DNA from: Bacteroidales bacterium | GTDB lineage: Bacteria > Bacteroidota > Bacteroidia > Bacteroidales > UBA3663 | Reading direction: 5' to 3' | Assembly: GCA_017632695.1 (NCBI GenBank) | Contig: JAGBQS010000007.1 | Coordinates: 1-27,891 of the forward strand | Length of the DNA stretch: 27,891 nt | In this document: one piece after another, positions 8,582 through 16,260 of the stretch | How the letters are laid out: each line of letters opens with the position of its first letter | Numbering within the stretch: the first letter of the stretch is position 1 | The notes under the pieces: generated by a model | The model's database searches: none | What the model was told of the DNA's origin: nothing | Seen by the model: only the letters and a program-made list of their open reading frames with translations | Translations under genes and position numbers: made by a program

Positions 8582-8668
8582 CACGCCGGCTGGCAGGTCC
8601 GATTCATTTTGCCTCGTAAAAACATTGTCGACGGCAGGTCTAAAGACTCGGACCTGCCTGCCGGCATG
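8582..8668. repeat. Inverted repeat with nested hairpin
   Basis: The arms are 8585-8602 and 8648-8665. They are reverse complements over 18 bp with one mismatch (GCCGGCTGGCAGGTCCGA against GCCGGCAGGCAGGTCCGA), and two more paired bases lie outside a mismatch. The 45-bp centre contains a third copy of GGCAGGTC (8633-8640), which pairs perfectly with GACCTGCC at 8651-8658. Two alternative hairpins can therefore form. No protein is encoded across it. It could be a small intergenic repeat element, a transcription terminator or a remnant of a mobile element. Confidence 0.75.
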
Positions 8669-8748
8669 TTTTCGGAATGTAAAATACAAAAGGAACAACT
8701 ATCGCTTGCTGCATAATTATGCATCGGAAAAATGAGGGCTGAAAAAAA

Positions 8749-8828
8749 TGCCCTACGAGACAATTTTTGCCGCCAGACCTGGAAAAACTTTTTCTCAGGT
8801 GAGGCGGTAAATTTTTTCAGGTAGGGCA
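8749..8828. repeat. 80-bp imperfect palindrome
   Basis: The two halves (8749-8787 and 8789-8828) are imperfect reverse complements over about 39 bp. The ends pair as TGCCCTAC/GTAGGGCA, the middle as GCCGCC/GGCGG, and the centre as ACCTGGAAAAA/TTTTTCTCAGGT. I count about eight mismatches and one single-base indel. The right half also carries two similar direct units beginning CAGGT (8796 and 8818). An AGGGC at 8735-8739 and a GCCCT at 8837-8841 flank it and could pair with the ends instead. It is either a hairpin RNA or a palindromic repeat element. Confidence 0.7.
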
Positions 8829-8941
8829 GTAAAAACGCCCTAATAAGCCGTTGGATCAGGTGTTAGCGGAAGCCTGACAAAAATGCATAAAGACCTGTGT
8901 TGTAAGTGCAACGTATATTATATCATTGGTAAATTATCATG

Positions 8942-8978
8942 AAAAAATTCAGTGCCCCTTTGCCTTGAAAGGGAACTG
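8942..8978 (-). terminator. Rho-independent terminator of the DUF3791/DUF3990 cassette
   Basis: Read on the minus strand, CAGTTCCCTTT pairs with AAAGGGGCACTG across a short loop (plus 8950-8978), with one bulge in the stem. A run of six T (plus 8942-8947) follows. It starts only 2 bp beyond the stop codon at 8981, so it fits as the end of the three-gene transcript. Confidence 0.65.
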
Positions 8979-8980
8979 AT

Positions 8981-9202
8981 TTAGTCATTTTTTATCGGAT
9001 ATCCAAACTCCAACAATAACTCGTCAGCAAGATACTCATCGCTAAAGCAATGCATGTCGGCAACCCCATCGCTAATAAGCTCGTAGGACTTCGAATCGTA
9101 AAATTTGCCTAAAGCTTCTTCATAACTGATTCCCGCTTGTTCGGCAAACAACTTGACTATGCGGGCATATTTCATCTGTAAAATATCAGGATTGGCTTGC
9201 AT
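8981..9202 (-). CDS. Small DUF3791-like protein, third gene of the cassette
   Basis: This is a 73-residue acidic, predicted all-helical protein. The recognisable stretch is LQMKYARIVKLFAEQAGISYEEAL, then a YELISDG...ADMHCFSDEYLADEL segment. It has no signal peptide or membrane segment, so it should be cytoplasmic. It resembles small proteins that accompany DUF3990 proteins in Firmicutes and Bacteroidota and looks distantly like the first gene of the cassette (both are DUF3791-like). The gene starts 2 bp after the DUF3990 stop and is followed at once by a terminator. A role as partner or antidote of the DUF3990 protein is an inference from context. Confidence 0.6.
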   Translation of the reverse strand: MQANPDILQMKYARIVKLFAEQAGISYEEALGKFYDSKSYELISDGVADMHCFSDEYLADELLLEFGYPIKND

Positions 9203-9204
9203 GG

Positions 9205-9675
9205 TTACAATTGGATTGATTGAATAAAACGAATATGCTTGTCAAGCACCTCCTGCGAGGTGATGCAAATCTGATGATTTGGCTGCTTGTACCGCAACTG
9301 GTCAAGGGCTTGTTCTCGGGTATAGATTCCAGCCAAATAGAGGTCTACGGTGTTAAATACATTGTCATCTGCTATACCGCCATCGATGACATCATAATTT
9401 TCATGAGGGAGACCTTTACGACATGCTGCCACAAAATCGAGCCAATCGCCATCGTATGCCTCAAAAAGTTTGTATGTAAATGACGGTCTGTTCTCATCGA
9501 ACTCATAAACGTTCATTATGGCTGGTTCGCCGCGCCTCAAGAAACGCTCGCCATATCTTTCGGCCTGTTCTCGCATCGCAGTAAGATAGAATCCCTTGCC
9601 GAAATCAAGCCGTTTCCTTGAGTGAAGCGTATCAGGAAGTTGTACTTCTAATGTTGTAGTATGGTATAGTATCAT
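9205..9675 (-). CDS. DUF3990 protein, ADP-ribosyltransferase-fold candidate
   Basis: This 156-residue cytoplasmic protein is of the DUF3990 type. The N-terminus reads ILYHTTTLEV with His5, then a segment RLDFGKGFYLT with Tyr30. The family is grouped with ADP-ribosyltransferases, where such His and Tyr residues bind NAD and a later Glu/Gln completes the H-Y-[E/Q] triad; SQE at residues 140-142 near the C-terminus is a candidate. The start overlaps the stop of the upstream DUF3791 gene by 4 bp (ATGA), and the next gene follows after 2 bp. This indicates strict co-expression of three small proteins. Enzymatic activity and toxicity are inferred; the target is unknown. Confidence 0.75.
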   Translation of the reverse strand: MILYHTTTLEVQLPDTLHSRKRLDFGKGFYLTAMREQAERYGERFLRRGEPAIMNVYEFDENRPSFTYKLFEAYDGDWLDFVAACRKGLPHENYDVIDGGIADDNVFNTVDLYLAGIYTREQALDQLRYKQPNHQICITSQEVLDKHIRFIQSIQL

Positions 9676-9887
9676 TGCAACGCTCCTTTCTTTTGCATAA
9701 ATTCAACAAGGTCTTCGACAATATATTCTTTGGAAAAGGTGTGTAGTACATCGTAGCAGGGTACAATGTAACCGTCAATAATATTGGCATCCTGCATACG
9801 ATGATATACCTCCTTGGCACTCTTGCCAAGAAACAGAGCTACATTATTTATGCAGAAAATAGTAAAATTGAGTACCTTGAAATCCAT
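9672..9887 (-). CDS. DUF3791 family small protein, first gene of the cassette
   Basis: This is a 71-residue protein from the ATG at 9887 (MDFKVLNFTIFCINNVALFLG...). The frame is open upstream to 9989, but that start lies upstream of the predicted transcription start, and the shorter form matches the usual DUF3791 size. The family signature is visible: an N-terminal helix with IFCINNVA, then a C-terminal YDVLHTFSKEYIVEDLVEFM. No enzyme motif is seen. In other genomes such genes sit next to DUF3990 genes, as here (4-bp overlap). A position ahead of the putative effector is common for antitoxins; that role is inferred. Confidence 0.68.
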   Translation of the reverse strand: MDFKVLNFTIFCINNVALFLGKSAKEVYHRMQDANIIDGYIVPCYDVLHTFSKEYIVEDLVEFMQKKGALQ

Positions 9888-9978
9888 ATTAACAATCTGA
9901 ATTGGCTTTAACTGTTTTAATGTCTGAAACAAATCCAGCTGCAAGGGCTGAGTATTTACAATTGATTCATAATCGTTG

Positions 9979-9986
9979 CAAAAGTA
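9979..9986 (-). promoter_or_regulatory. -7 box of the DUF3791/DUF3990 cassette
   Basis: The minus strand reads TACTTTTG, matching TAnnTTTG. No TTG occurs at the proper upstream distance. A transcript from about 9972 would have an untranslated leader of about 85 nt before the ATG at 9887. Confidence 0.4.
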
Positions 9987-10236
9987 CAAAATAAAAGCGA
10001 GATTTTTTCTTTTGAAGCAAAAAAATCATCATATTTATACGCGAGACTGAGTCTTTATTAACAAAATGACATCTAAAGAAGGCGAAAAGAATTAATTCTA
10101 CCGCTTCAGCACAAAATAATTCACCGGCACTTTCCACGAAGCAACTCTTTATGGGCCAAAACGTAGTCCGTTCTATACCTTTTTATTAAAAACTGCCACT
10201 TTGCTACAAACGGGAACCGATTTTTGGAAGGATTAT

Positions 10237-10267
10237 TTGGCGGCAAACAGAAAAAACGCTATCTTTG
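10237..10267 (+). promoter_or_regulatory. Promoter of the SGNH-GH31-GH3 operon
   Basis: A TTG at 10237-10239 and TATCTTTG at 10260-10267 are separated by 20 bp, a close match to the Bacteroidota consensus. Transcription would begin near 10274, giving a leader of about 17 nt. This places the esterase start at 10291 and excludes the longer frame from 10201. Confidence 0.7.
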
Positions 10268-10290
10268 CGCAGAACTTAAATCACACAACA

Positions 10291-10980
10291 ATGAAAAGGT
10301 ATTTACTGCTGGGACTTCTCTCCCTCATGGCACTTGCCTCCTTGCAGGCTCAAACCCGCGTCACCATTTTCGGCGACAGCTATTCCACATTCGAAGGTTA
10401 TCTGACCCCCGCTACCAACGAGACCTGGTACTGGACTGCCGACTCACCCAACCGCGTCAAAAGCAACGATGTGACCCAGGTGGAGCAGACTTGGTGGTGG
10501 CAGGTGATAGACCGCATGGGATGGACTCTGGAACGCAACAACTCCTACTCGGGCAGCACCGTGGGTTATTACGGCTACCAGAACGAAAACTATCAGCCAC
10601 GCTCGTTTGTGACCCGTTCGAGCAATCTGGGCGAACCCGACGTGATACTGTCGTGCTGCAACACCAACGACTCGTGGACCAAAGAGAAGATGGGCGAATA
10701 CAAATACGGCAACTGGACCGAAAACGATATGTGGTACTTCCGTCCGGCTATGGCGCGCCTCTGCTTCAACCTGCGCAGCAATTACCCGACAGCCAGAATC
10801 TACTTTATCCAGAATACGGAACTCCGACCCGAACTGGTGGAATCCATGCAGGTAATCTGCCGCCACTACGGTCTGCCGCTCATCATGCTTCACGACATCG
10901 ACAAACAGGCAGGTCACCCCTCGCAGGCCGGACACAAGGCCATTGCCGATCAGGTGACAGAGTTCCTGCAGAAAAACTGA
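10291..10980 (+). CDS. Secreted SGNH/GDSL-family esterase
   Basis: This is a 229-residue secreted hydrolase. A signal peptide (MKRYLLLGLLSLMALASLQAQ) is followed by block I, VTIFGDSYSTF, with the nucleophilic Ser of the GDS motif. A CCNTNDSW segment corresponds to the block with the oxyanion-hole Asn. The C-terminal HPSQAGHKAIADQV contains the catalytic His in the position usual for DxxH. SGNH proteins beside glycosidases often remove acetyl groups from plant polysaccharides, which fits the GH31 and GH3 genes downstream; the substrate is not determined by the sequence. The start at 10291 is fixed by the signal peptide and the promoter at 10237-10267. A 39-bp gap separates it from GH31. Confidence 0.8.
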   Translation: MKRYLLLGLLSLMALASLQAQTRVTIFGDSYSTFEGYLTPATNETWYWTADSPNRVKSNDVTQVEQTWWWQVIDRMGWTLERNNSYSGSTVGYYGYQNENYQPRSFVTRSSNLGEPDVILSCCNTNDSWTKEKMGEYKYGNWTENDMWYFRPAMARLCFNLRSNYPTARIYFIQNTELRPELVESMQVICRHYGLPLIMLHDIDKQAGHPSQAGHKAIADQVTEFLQKN

Positions 10981-11019
10981 TTACCGACCTTCCTACCTAA
11001 AACTTAATAACCTTCAGAT

Positions 11020-13980
11020 ATGAACCATTTACAAACAACCGGCAAGATGCCGGCTTACGTACTTTCCGGATGCCTGTCGGCGGTTCTGCTTGCCGCTTGT
11101 AACGCCGGCGTACAGCAAAACGGCAGCCAGGTGACGGTACGCATACAGGAGCCTGCCGAAAACGGACCGAAGCTTGTGCGCTTAGAAGTAAAAGGACCAA
11201 ACATCATTCGCGTCAGCGCTACGGCCGAAGACCGGTTTGCCGACAAGGAATCGCTCATCATTGTGGATCAGGACGTGAACACGCCCTACCGCTTCAGCCG
11301 CAGCGGCGATACGGTAACCCTTGCCACCAACGAGGTGCAGGCCCACGTACTGAGGAGCTCCGGCCGCGTGTGGTTTACCGACCCCGACGGCAAACTCCTG
11401 CTTGCCGAACAGGCCGAATGCAGCAAGACATTCCAACCCTACAGCTGCCGGCAAACCGTCTGGACTGCCACCGAAGACGGACCCGCTACCGAAGCCCACC
11501 CGACTACCTATACGGGATGGACTACGCGGCTGGTTTTCGACAGCCCCGAAGACGAAGCCCTGTACGGCTTAGGCCAGCACCAGGCCGACGAGTGGAACTA
11601 CAAGGGCCGCAACGAGGAACTGTTCCAATACAACACGAAGGTGTCGATTCCTTTCATCGTATCGAGCCGGAACTACGGCGTGCTGGTAGACAGCTACTCG
11701 CTGATGCGCTTCGGCAACCCGAACGACTACAGCCAGCTGAATGTCCTCTTCGACCTGTACGACAAGGACGGACAGGCAGGCGCCCTGACGGGTACCTATT
11801 CGGCTCCCGGACAGGAAACTCTGGTGCGCCGCGAAGACAGCCTCTACTTCGAGAACCTGAAATCGGCCAAAAACCTGCCGGAATACAAACTTGACCGAGC
11901 TACCGTCATTTATGAGGGCGAGATTGTGCCCCGTGAGTCGGGCACCTACCGCTTCAGCCACTATTATTCGGGCTACCAGAAGATTTACATCGACGACCAA
12001 AACGTTTATACCGAGGATGTGATGGGAACCGGACACGAAGGCGACCAGACCATCTGGCGTACCGCCTGGAACCCCAACGCCCGCAAGTTTGCCCTCAACC
12101 TGGAAGCCGGACGCCGCTATAAGTTCCGGCTGGAATGGCAGCCCGACGGCGGCGAAGCCTACTGCGGTCTGCGCGCTCTGGCACCCGTCGACCCTAAGGA
12201 CCAGCAGCAGATCTCGTTCTGGAGCGAGATGACCCAGCAGCTCGACTACTATGCCATCTTCGGTCAGAATGCCGATGAGGTAATCGGAGGCTACCGGCAG
12301 CTGACCGGCAAGGCCCCGATGATGCCCGAATGGCTGTTAGGCTACTGGCAGAGCCGCGAACGCTACCGCACGCAAGGCGAGATTCTGGATGCCCTGAACG
12401 GCTTCCGGAAACGGCATCTGCCTATTGATAATATCGTGATGGACTGGAACTACTGGACCTGGGACAGCTGGGGCAGTTTTGAGTTCGATCCTACCCGGTT
12501 CCCGGATCCCAAAGGCATGATCGATACTATTCATCAGCAGCATGCCAAAATCATGATCTCGTGCTGGCCCAAGTACTACCTGACCACCGAACACTTCCGC
12601 GAACTGAACGAAATGGGCGCCATCTATCAGCAGAGCGTCAAGGACTCGCTGAACGACTGGCTCGGCTATAAGTACGCCTTCTACGATGCCTACAACCCCG
12701 AAGCCCGCAAGCTCTTCTGGAACCAGTTGTGGGAACACCTCGGAACCCTGGGTATGGATGCCTGGTGGATGGATGCCTCAGAACCGAACATCCGCGACTG
12801 TACCGACATCCCTTACCGCAAGCTGCTGTGCGGACCGACGTGGTTAGGCTCGTCGGACGAGTACTTCAATGCCTACTCGATTGTGAATGCCGAAGCCATT
12901 TACGACGGACAGCGCGAAAAGAACAACAACCGCGTATTCCTGCTGACCCGTAACGGTTTTGCCGGCGAACAGCGCTACAGCACCGCCACCTGGAGCGGCG
13001 ACATCGGCACCCGCTGGGAGGATATGAAGACCCAGATTACTGCCGGTCTGAACTTCTCGATATCGGGCGTGCCCTACTGGAGTCAGGACATCGGCGGCTT
13101 CTCGGTCGAAAAACGCTACGAAGCTGCACAACGGTTCTTCGACCAGACCGGACGGGAAACCGAAGACCTCAAGGACTGGCGCGAGCTGAACGTACGCTGG
13201 CATGAGTGGGGCGTCTGGACCCCGATGTACCGCGCGCACGGACAGTATCCTTTCCGCGAGCCCTGGAACATCGCACCCGAAAACCATCCTGCCTACAAGG
13301 CCATCGCTGCCCAAATGCAGATGCGCTACCGGCTGATGCCTTACATCTACTCGCTGGCTTCCAAGGTGCACTTCGACGATTACACCATGATGCGTCCGTT
13401 AGTCATGGACTTCAACGACGATCCCGCAGTCCGTAACATCGGCTACCAGTTTATGTTCGGCCCGTCGGTGATGGTCTGCCCGGTTTACCAATACAAGGCC
13501 CGCCAACGCGAGGTTTACTTCCCTGCCAACCAGCGGTGGTACGACTTCTTCAGCGGTCAGACCGTTTCGGACGGAGGAGAAAGTCTTGTCTGCAAGGCTC
13601 CCTACGAGCAGATACCTGTCTTTGTGCGTGCCGGCTCGATCATTCCGATGGGTCCCGCCATCGAATATACCCGCCAGAAACCTGCCAGCGTGATCCGCCT
13701 GTTTGTGTACGAGGGCAAGGACGGCGACTTTACGCTCTACGAGGACGAGGGCACCAACTATAACTACGAAAAGGGTGACTTCTCGAACATCTGCTTCGTG
13801 TATAACGACTCGCAGAAGACCCTCAGCATCGGACAGCGCGAAGGCGACTTCCCGGGTATGCTGCAGGAACGCACCTTTATCATTGTGCCCGTAAGTGCCG
13901 AACATCCGCAAGGCTACAACCCCGATGCCGCCGGTATTGAGGTGAAGTACAACGGAGAGGCGCAGACGGTTAAACTCTGA
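11020..13980 (+). CDS. GH31 alpha-glycosidase with PA14 insert (alpha-xylosidase-like), lipoprotein
   Basis: This is a 986-residue surface or periplasmic enzyme. The N-terminus is a lipoprotein signal with lipobox LLAAC (Cys27). A beta-sandwich domain follows, then a PA14-like insert at about residues 240-390 (from YDKDGQAGALTGTY to AYCGLRALAP). The catalytic barrel begins near residue 430 (MPEWLLGYWQSRERY). The nucleophile is Asp585 in WWMDASEPN and the acid/base Asp661 in WSGDIGTRW. The PA14 insert and overall size match bacterial GH31 alpha-xylosidases acting on xyloglucan oligosaccharides, but alpha-glucosidase activity is not excluded. It lies between the SGNH esterase and a GH3 gene in the same operon, consistent with stepwise removal of xylose and then glucose. 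Confidence 0.87.
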   Translation: MNHLQTTGKMPAYVLSGCLSAVLLAACNAGVQQNGSQVTVRIQEPAENGPKLVRLEVKGPNIIRVSATAEDRFADKESLIIVDQDVNTPYRFSRSGDTVTLATNEVQAHVLRSSGRVWFTDPDGKLLLAEQAECSKTFQPYSCRQTVWTATEDGPATEAHPTTYTGWTTRLVFDSPEDEALYGLGQHQADEWNYKGRNEELFQYNTKVSIPFIVSSRNYGVLVDSYSLMRFGNPNDYSQLNVLFDLYDKDGQAGALTGTYSAPGQETLVRREDSLYFENLKSAKNLPEYKLDRATVIYEGEIVPRESGTYRFSHYYSGYQKIYIDDQNVYTEDVMGTGHEGDQTIWRTAWNPNARKFALNLEAGRRYKFRLEWQPDGGEAYCGLRALAPVDPKDQQQISFWSEMTQQLDYYAIFGQNADEVIGGYRQLTGKAPMMPEWLLGYWQSRERYRTQGEILDALNGFRKRHLPIDNIVMDWNYWTWDSWGSFEFDPTRFPDPKGMIDTIHQQHAKIMISCWPKYYLTTEHFRELNEMGAIYQQSVKDSLNDWLGYKYAFYDAYNPEARKLFWNQLWEHLGTLGMDAWWMDASEPNIRDCTDIPYRKLLCGPTWLGSSDEYFNAYSIVNAEAIYDGQREKNNNRVFLLTRNGFAGEQRYSTATWSGDIGTRWEDMKTQITAGLNFSISGVPYWSQDIGGFSVEKRYEAAQRFFDQTGRETEDLKDWRELNVRWHEWGVWTPMYRAHGQYPFREPWNIAPENHPAYKAIAAQMQMRYRLMPYIYSLASKVHFDDYTMMRPLVMDFNDDPAVRNIGYQFMFGPSVMVCPVYQYKARQREVYFPANQRWYDFFSGQTVSDGGESLVCKAPYEQIPVFVRAGSIIPMGPAIEYTRQKPASVIRLFVYEGKDGDFTLYEDEGTNYNYEKGDFSNICFVYNDSQKTLSIGQREGDFPGMLQERTFIIVPVSAEHPQGYNPDAAGIEVKYNGEAQTVKL

Positions 13981-14013
13981 GAACTCGGAGCTCTCGGAGT
14001 TCTCAGAGAGCTC
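13981..14013. repeat. Overlapping inverted repeats between GH31 and GH3
   Basis: Immediately after the GH31 stop, GAACTC (13981-13986) can pair with GAGTTC (13997-14002), and GAGCTCTC (13988-13995) with GAGAGCTC (14006-14013). The two hairpins exclude each other. No T-run follows, so it is not an ordinary terminator. It may stabilise or process the mRNA between the two enzyme genes. Confidence 0.55.
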
Positions 14014-14049
14014 AGAAAACCAAGATAACAACCAAAACAACCTGACAAT

Positions 14050-16260
14050 ATGAAAAAACATCTGCTTATCGGAGTAGCTTTACTCAACCTGATGCCTGCT
14101 TTGGCACAGGAAATGCCCAAACTGGAAGCCTACCGGAACGGTACGGGCGAACTGGAAGCCGCCGTCGAAGAAGTACTTCAGCAAATGACACTCGAAGAAA
14201 AAGTGCGTCTGTCGTATGCACAGTCCAAATTCTCAAGTCCGGGCGTACCCCGTCTGGGAATCCCGGAACTCTGGACCAGCGACGGTCCCCACGGCGTACG
14301 CGCCGAAATCAACTGGAACGACTGGGGTCACGCCAAGTGGACCAACGACTTTGTGACAGCCTTCCCGGCGCTGACCTGTCTGGCAGCCACCTGGAACCCG
14401 GAACTGGCACTGCTGTACGGCACGAACGTGGGCGAAGAAGCACGCTACCGGAAGAAGTCGGTACTGCTCGGACCTGGCGTCAACCTGTACCGCACGCCGC
14501 TCAACGGACGCAACTTTGAATACATGGGCGAAGATCCGTATCTGGCCAGCCAGATGGTGGTACCCTACATTCAGGGACTGCAGAGCAACGGCGTAGCCTG
14601 CTGCGTAAAACATTATGTACTGAACGATCAGGAAGAGTTCCGCGGACACGTGGACGTAAAGGTTTCCGACCGCGCCCTTTACGAACTGTACCTGCGTCCG
14701 TTCCAGGCAGCTGTCACCCAAGGCAAGGCCTGGAGCATCATGGGCAGTTACAACCAATACCTTGACCAGCATTGCTGTCACAACGAACGTCTGCTGAACC
14801 AGATACTGAAGGGCGAATGGAAGTTCGACGGTGCCGTGATTACCGACTGGGGCGGCTGCCACAATACCGACGAGGCAATCTTCAACGGTCTGGAACTCGA
14901 AATGGGCAGTTTCACCAACGGTCTGACAACCGAAGCCACCGGCTTTACCTACGACGATTACTATCTGGGCAAGGCCTACCTCGCAAAAGCACAGAAGGGC
15001 GAGGTTCCGATGGAAATCATCAACGATAAAGCCCGCCGCATCCTGCGTCTGCTGCTTCGTACCGAACTGGCTCCTAACCGCAAGCTGGGCAGCCTGAACA
15101 CCCAAAAGCATATTGATGCCGCACGGCGCATCGCACAGGAAGGCGTAGTCCTGCTGAAGAATCAGGCTGTTTCGGGCACTCCGCTCCTGCCCCTCGATGT
15201 TACGAAATACAAACACATTCTGGTGGTTGGCGACAATGCCGTCCGCTCGCTGTGCGAAGGCGGCGGTTCGTCGGAGCTGAAGGCCAAGGATGAGGTTTCG
15301 CCACTGCGTGCCCTGAAGGAACGCTTCGGCCAGCAGGCGGAAATCGACTTTGCCCAAGGCTACAAGTGCGGTCCGGCTGCTTACGGACACGTCGTGGTCA
15401 TTCCGGAAGCTACTCAGGCACAGTTACGCGCCGAAGCTGTGGAAAAAGCCCGTAAGGCCGATCTGGTCATCTACTTCGGAGGCCTGAACAAAAACCACCT
15501 GCAGGACTGCGAGGGCGGCGACCGTCGCGACTATCATCTGGATTTCTGTCAGGACGAACTCATAAGTGCCCTGGCCGAAGCCAACCCTAACCTGATTACC
15601 GTCATTGTGAGCGGTAACGCCTACGCAACACCTTGGCTCAACAAGATACCGAACCTGGTACAGTCGTGGTACTTAGGCAGTCAGGCGGGTCCGGCCCTGG
15701 TTGATGTACTTACAGGTGCTGTCAACCCATCCGGCAAGACTCCTTTCACCTTCGCTGCCGAGCTTGAAGACTATCCGGCACACAAACTGGGACGCATTGC
15801 CTATCCGGGCATCGCACCCGACTCGATTCCGGCTGCCTTCCGCTATGCCGACAACAGCAACCCCAAATCGGCCGACCTGCTGCGAAAAGGTTTCTTCGAG
15901 GCACAAAGCAAGGCTATTGCCCAGAATCCGGAAATCAATAAGCGCAACACTGCCATCCGTCCGGAAGAACTTACCGGCAAGGGCGACGAAAGGGAGGTTT
16001 ATGCCGAAGACATTCTGTTGGGCTACCGCTGGTTCGACACACACGGCACCAACGGAACCTATGCGCAGAAAAAGAGCCGTGTGGTCTTCCCGTTCGGCTT
16101 TGGTCTGAGCTATACCACCTTCGAATATGGCAAGCCAAGCATCGAAGGACGTACCGTCAGGGTAACTGTGAAGAATACCGGTAGCGTAGCCGGCAAGGAA
16201 ACGGTACAGTTCTATGTGGGCGATGACAGGCATCGGTGGTACGTCCCGCCAAGGAACTGA
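14050..16260 (+). CDS. GH3 beta-glycosidase (beta-glucosidase/xylosidase type), frameshifted near the C-terminus
   Basis: This is a 736-residue reading of a secreted GH3 enzyme. It has a signal peptide (MKKHLLIGVALLNLMPALAQ) and an N-terminal barrel with LWTSDGPHGVR and CVKHYVLNDQE, where Lys-His contacts substrate. The nucleophile is Asp266 in VITDWGGCHNTDEA. The alpha/beta sandwich domain contains EGVVLLKN and the EGGDRRDYHL segment, and FPFGFGLSYTTFEY leads into the fibronectin-III-like domain. The frame then breaks after VQFYVGDD and ends in unrelated residues. The rest of the domain continues in another frame to 16445, giving about 798 residues if restored. Exo-acting release of beta-linked glucose or xylose from oligosaccharides is predicted. 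It shares the operon with GH31 and the SGNH esterase. Confidence 0.85.
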   Translation: MKKHLLIGVALLNLMPALAQEMPKLEAYRNGTGELEAAVEEVLQQMTLEEKVRLSYAQSKFSSPGVPRLGIPELWTSDGPHGVRAEINWNDWGHAKWTNDFVTAFPALTCLAATWNPELALLYGTNVGEEARYRKKSVLLGPGVNLYRTPLNGRNFEYMGEDPYLASQMVVPYIQGLQSNGVACCVKHYVLNDQEEFRGHVDVKVSDRALYELYLRPFQAAVTQGKAWSIMGSYNQYLDQHCCHNERLLNQILKGEWKFDGAVITDWGGCHNTDEAIFNGLELEMGSFTNGLTTEATGFTYDDYYLGKAYLAKAQKGEVPMEIINDKARRILRLLLRTELAPNRKLGSLNTQKHIDAARRIAQEGVVLLKNQAVSGTPLLPLDVTKYKHILVVGDNAVRSLCEGGGSSELKAKDEVSPLRALKERFGQQAEIDFAQGYKCGPAAYGHVVVIPEATQAQLRAEAVEKARKADLVIYFGGLNKNHLQDCEGGDRRDYHLDFCQDELISALAEANPNLITVIVSGNAYATPWLNKIPNLVQSWYLGSQAGPALVDVLTGAVNPSGKTPFTFAAELEDYPAHKLGRIAYPGIAPDSIPAAFRYADNSNPKSADLLRKGFFEAQSKAIAQNPEINKRNTAIRPEELTGKGDEREVYAEDILLGYRWFDTHGTNGTYAQKKSRVVFPFGFGLSYTTFEYGKPSIEGRTVRVTVKNTGSVAGKETVQFYVGDDRHRWYVPPRN

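Larger units (their letters stand above)
8339..8980. other. Non-coding interval with structured repeats
   Basis: This is a stretch of about 640 bp without a credible gene. It holds the protease promoter at its left end, a short hairpin (TATCCT/AGGATA at 8470-8488), two long imperfect palindromes (8582-8668 and 8749-8828) and the terminator of the downstream minus-strand cassette (8942-8978). Short open frames here cross the palindromes and resemble no protein I know. Confidence 0.7.
9888..10290. other. Divergent intergenic region
   Basis: This AT-rich stretch of about 400 bp lies between the minus-strand cassette and the plus-strand glycan operon. Apart from the two promoters it contains a perfect 12-bp palindrome AGAATTAATTCT (10088-10099) and a small AGACT/AGTCT hairpin (10044-10054). 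Either could be a regulator site, but neither has a recognised owner. No gene is supported in it. Confidence 0.5.

Noticed and set aside
8531..8716. Short plus-strand frame of 61 codons
   Set aside because: It runs across an inverted repeat, has no promoter and no protein-like composition.
8582..8828. Insertion sequence or CRISPR-like array
   Set aside because: The repeats are palindromic pairs rather than regular direct repeats with spacers, and no transposase or Cas gene is nearby.
14233..15390. Minus-strand open frame of 385 codons inside GH3
   Set aside because: It lies fully opposite a well-conserved GH3 catalytic region; its residues resemble no known protein.
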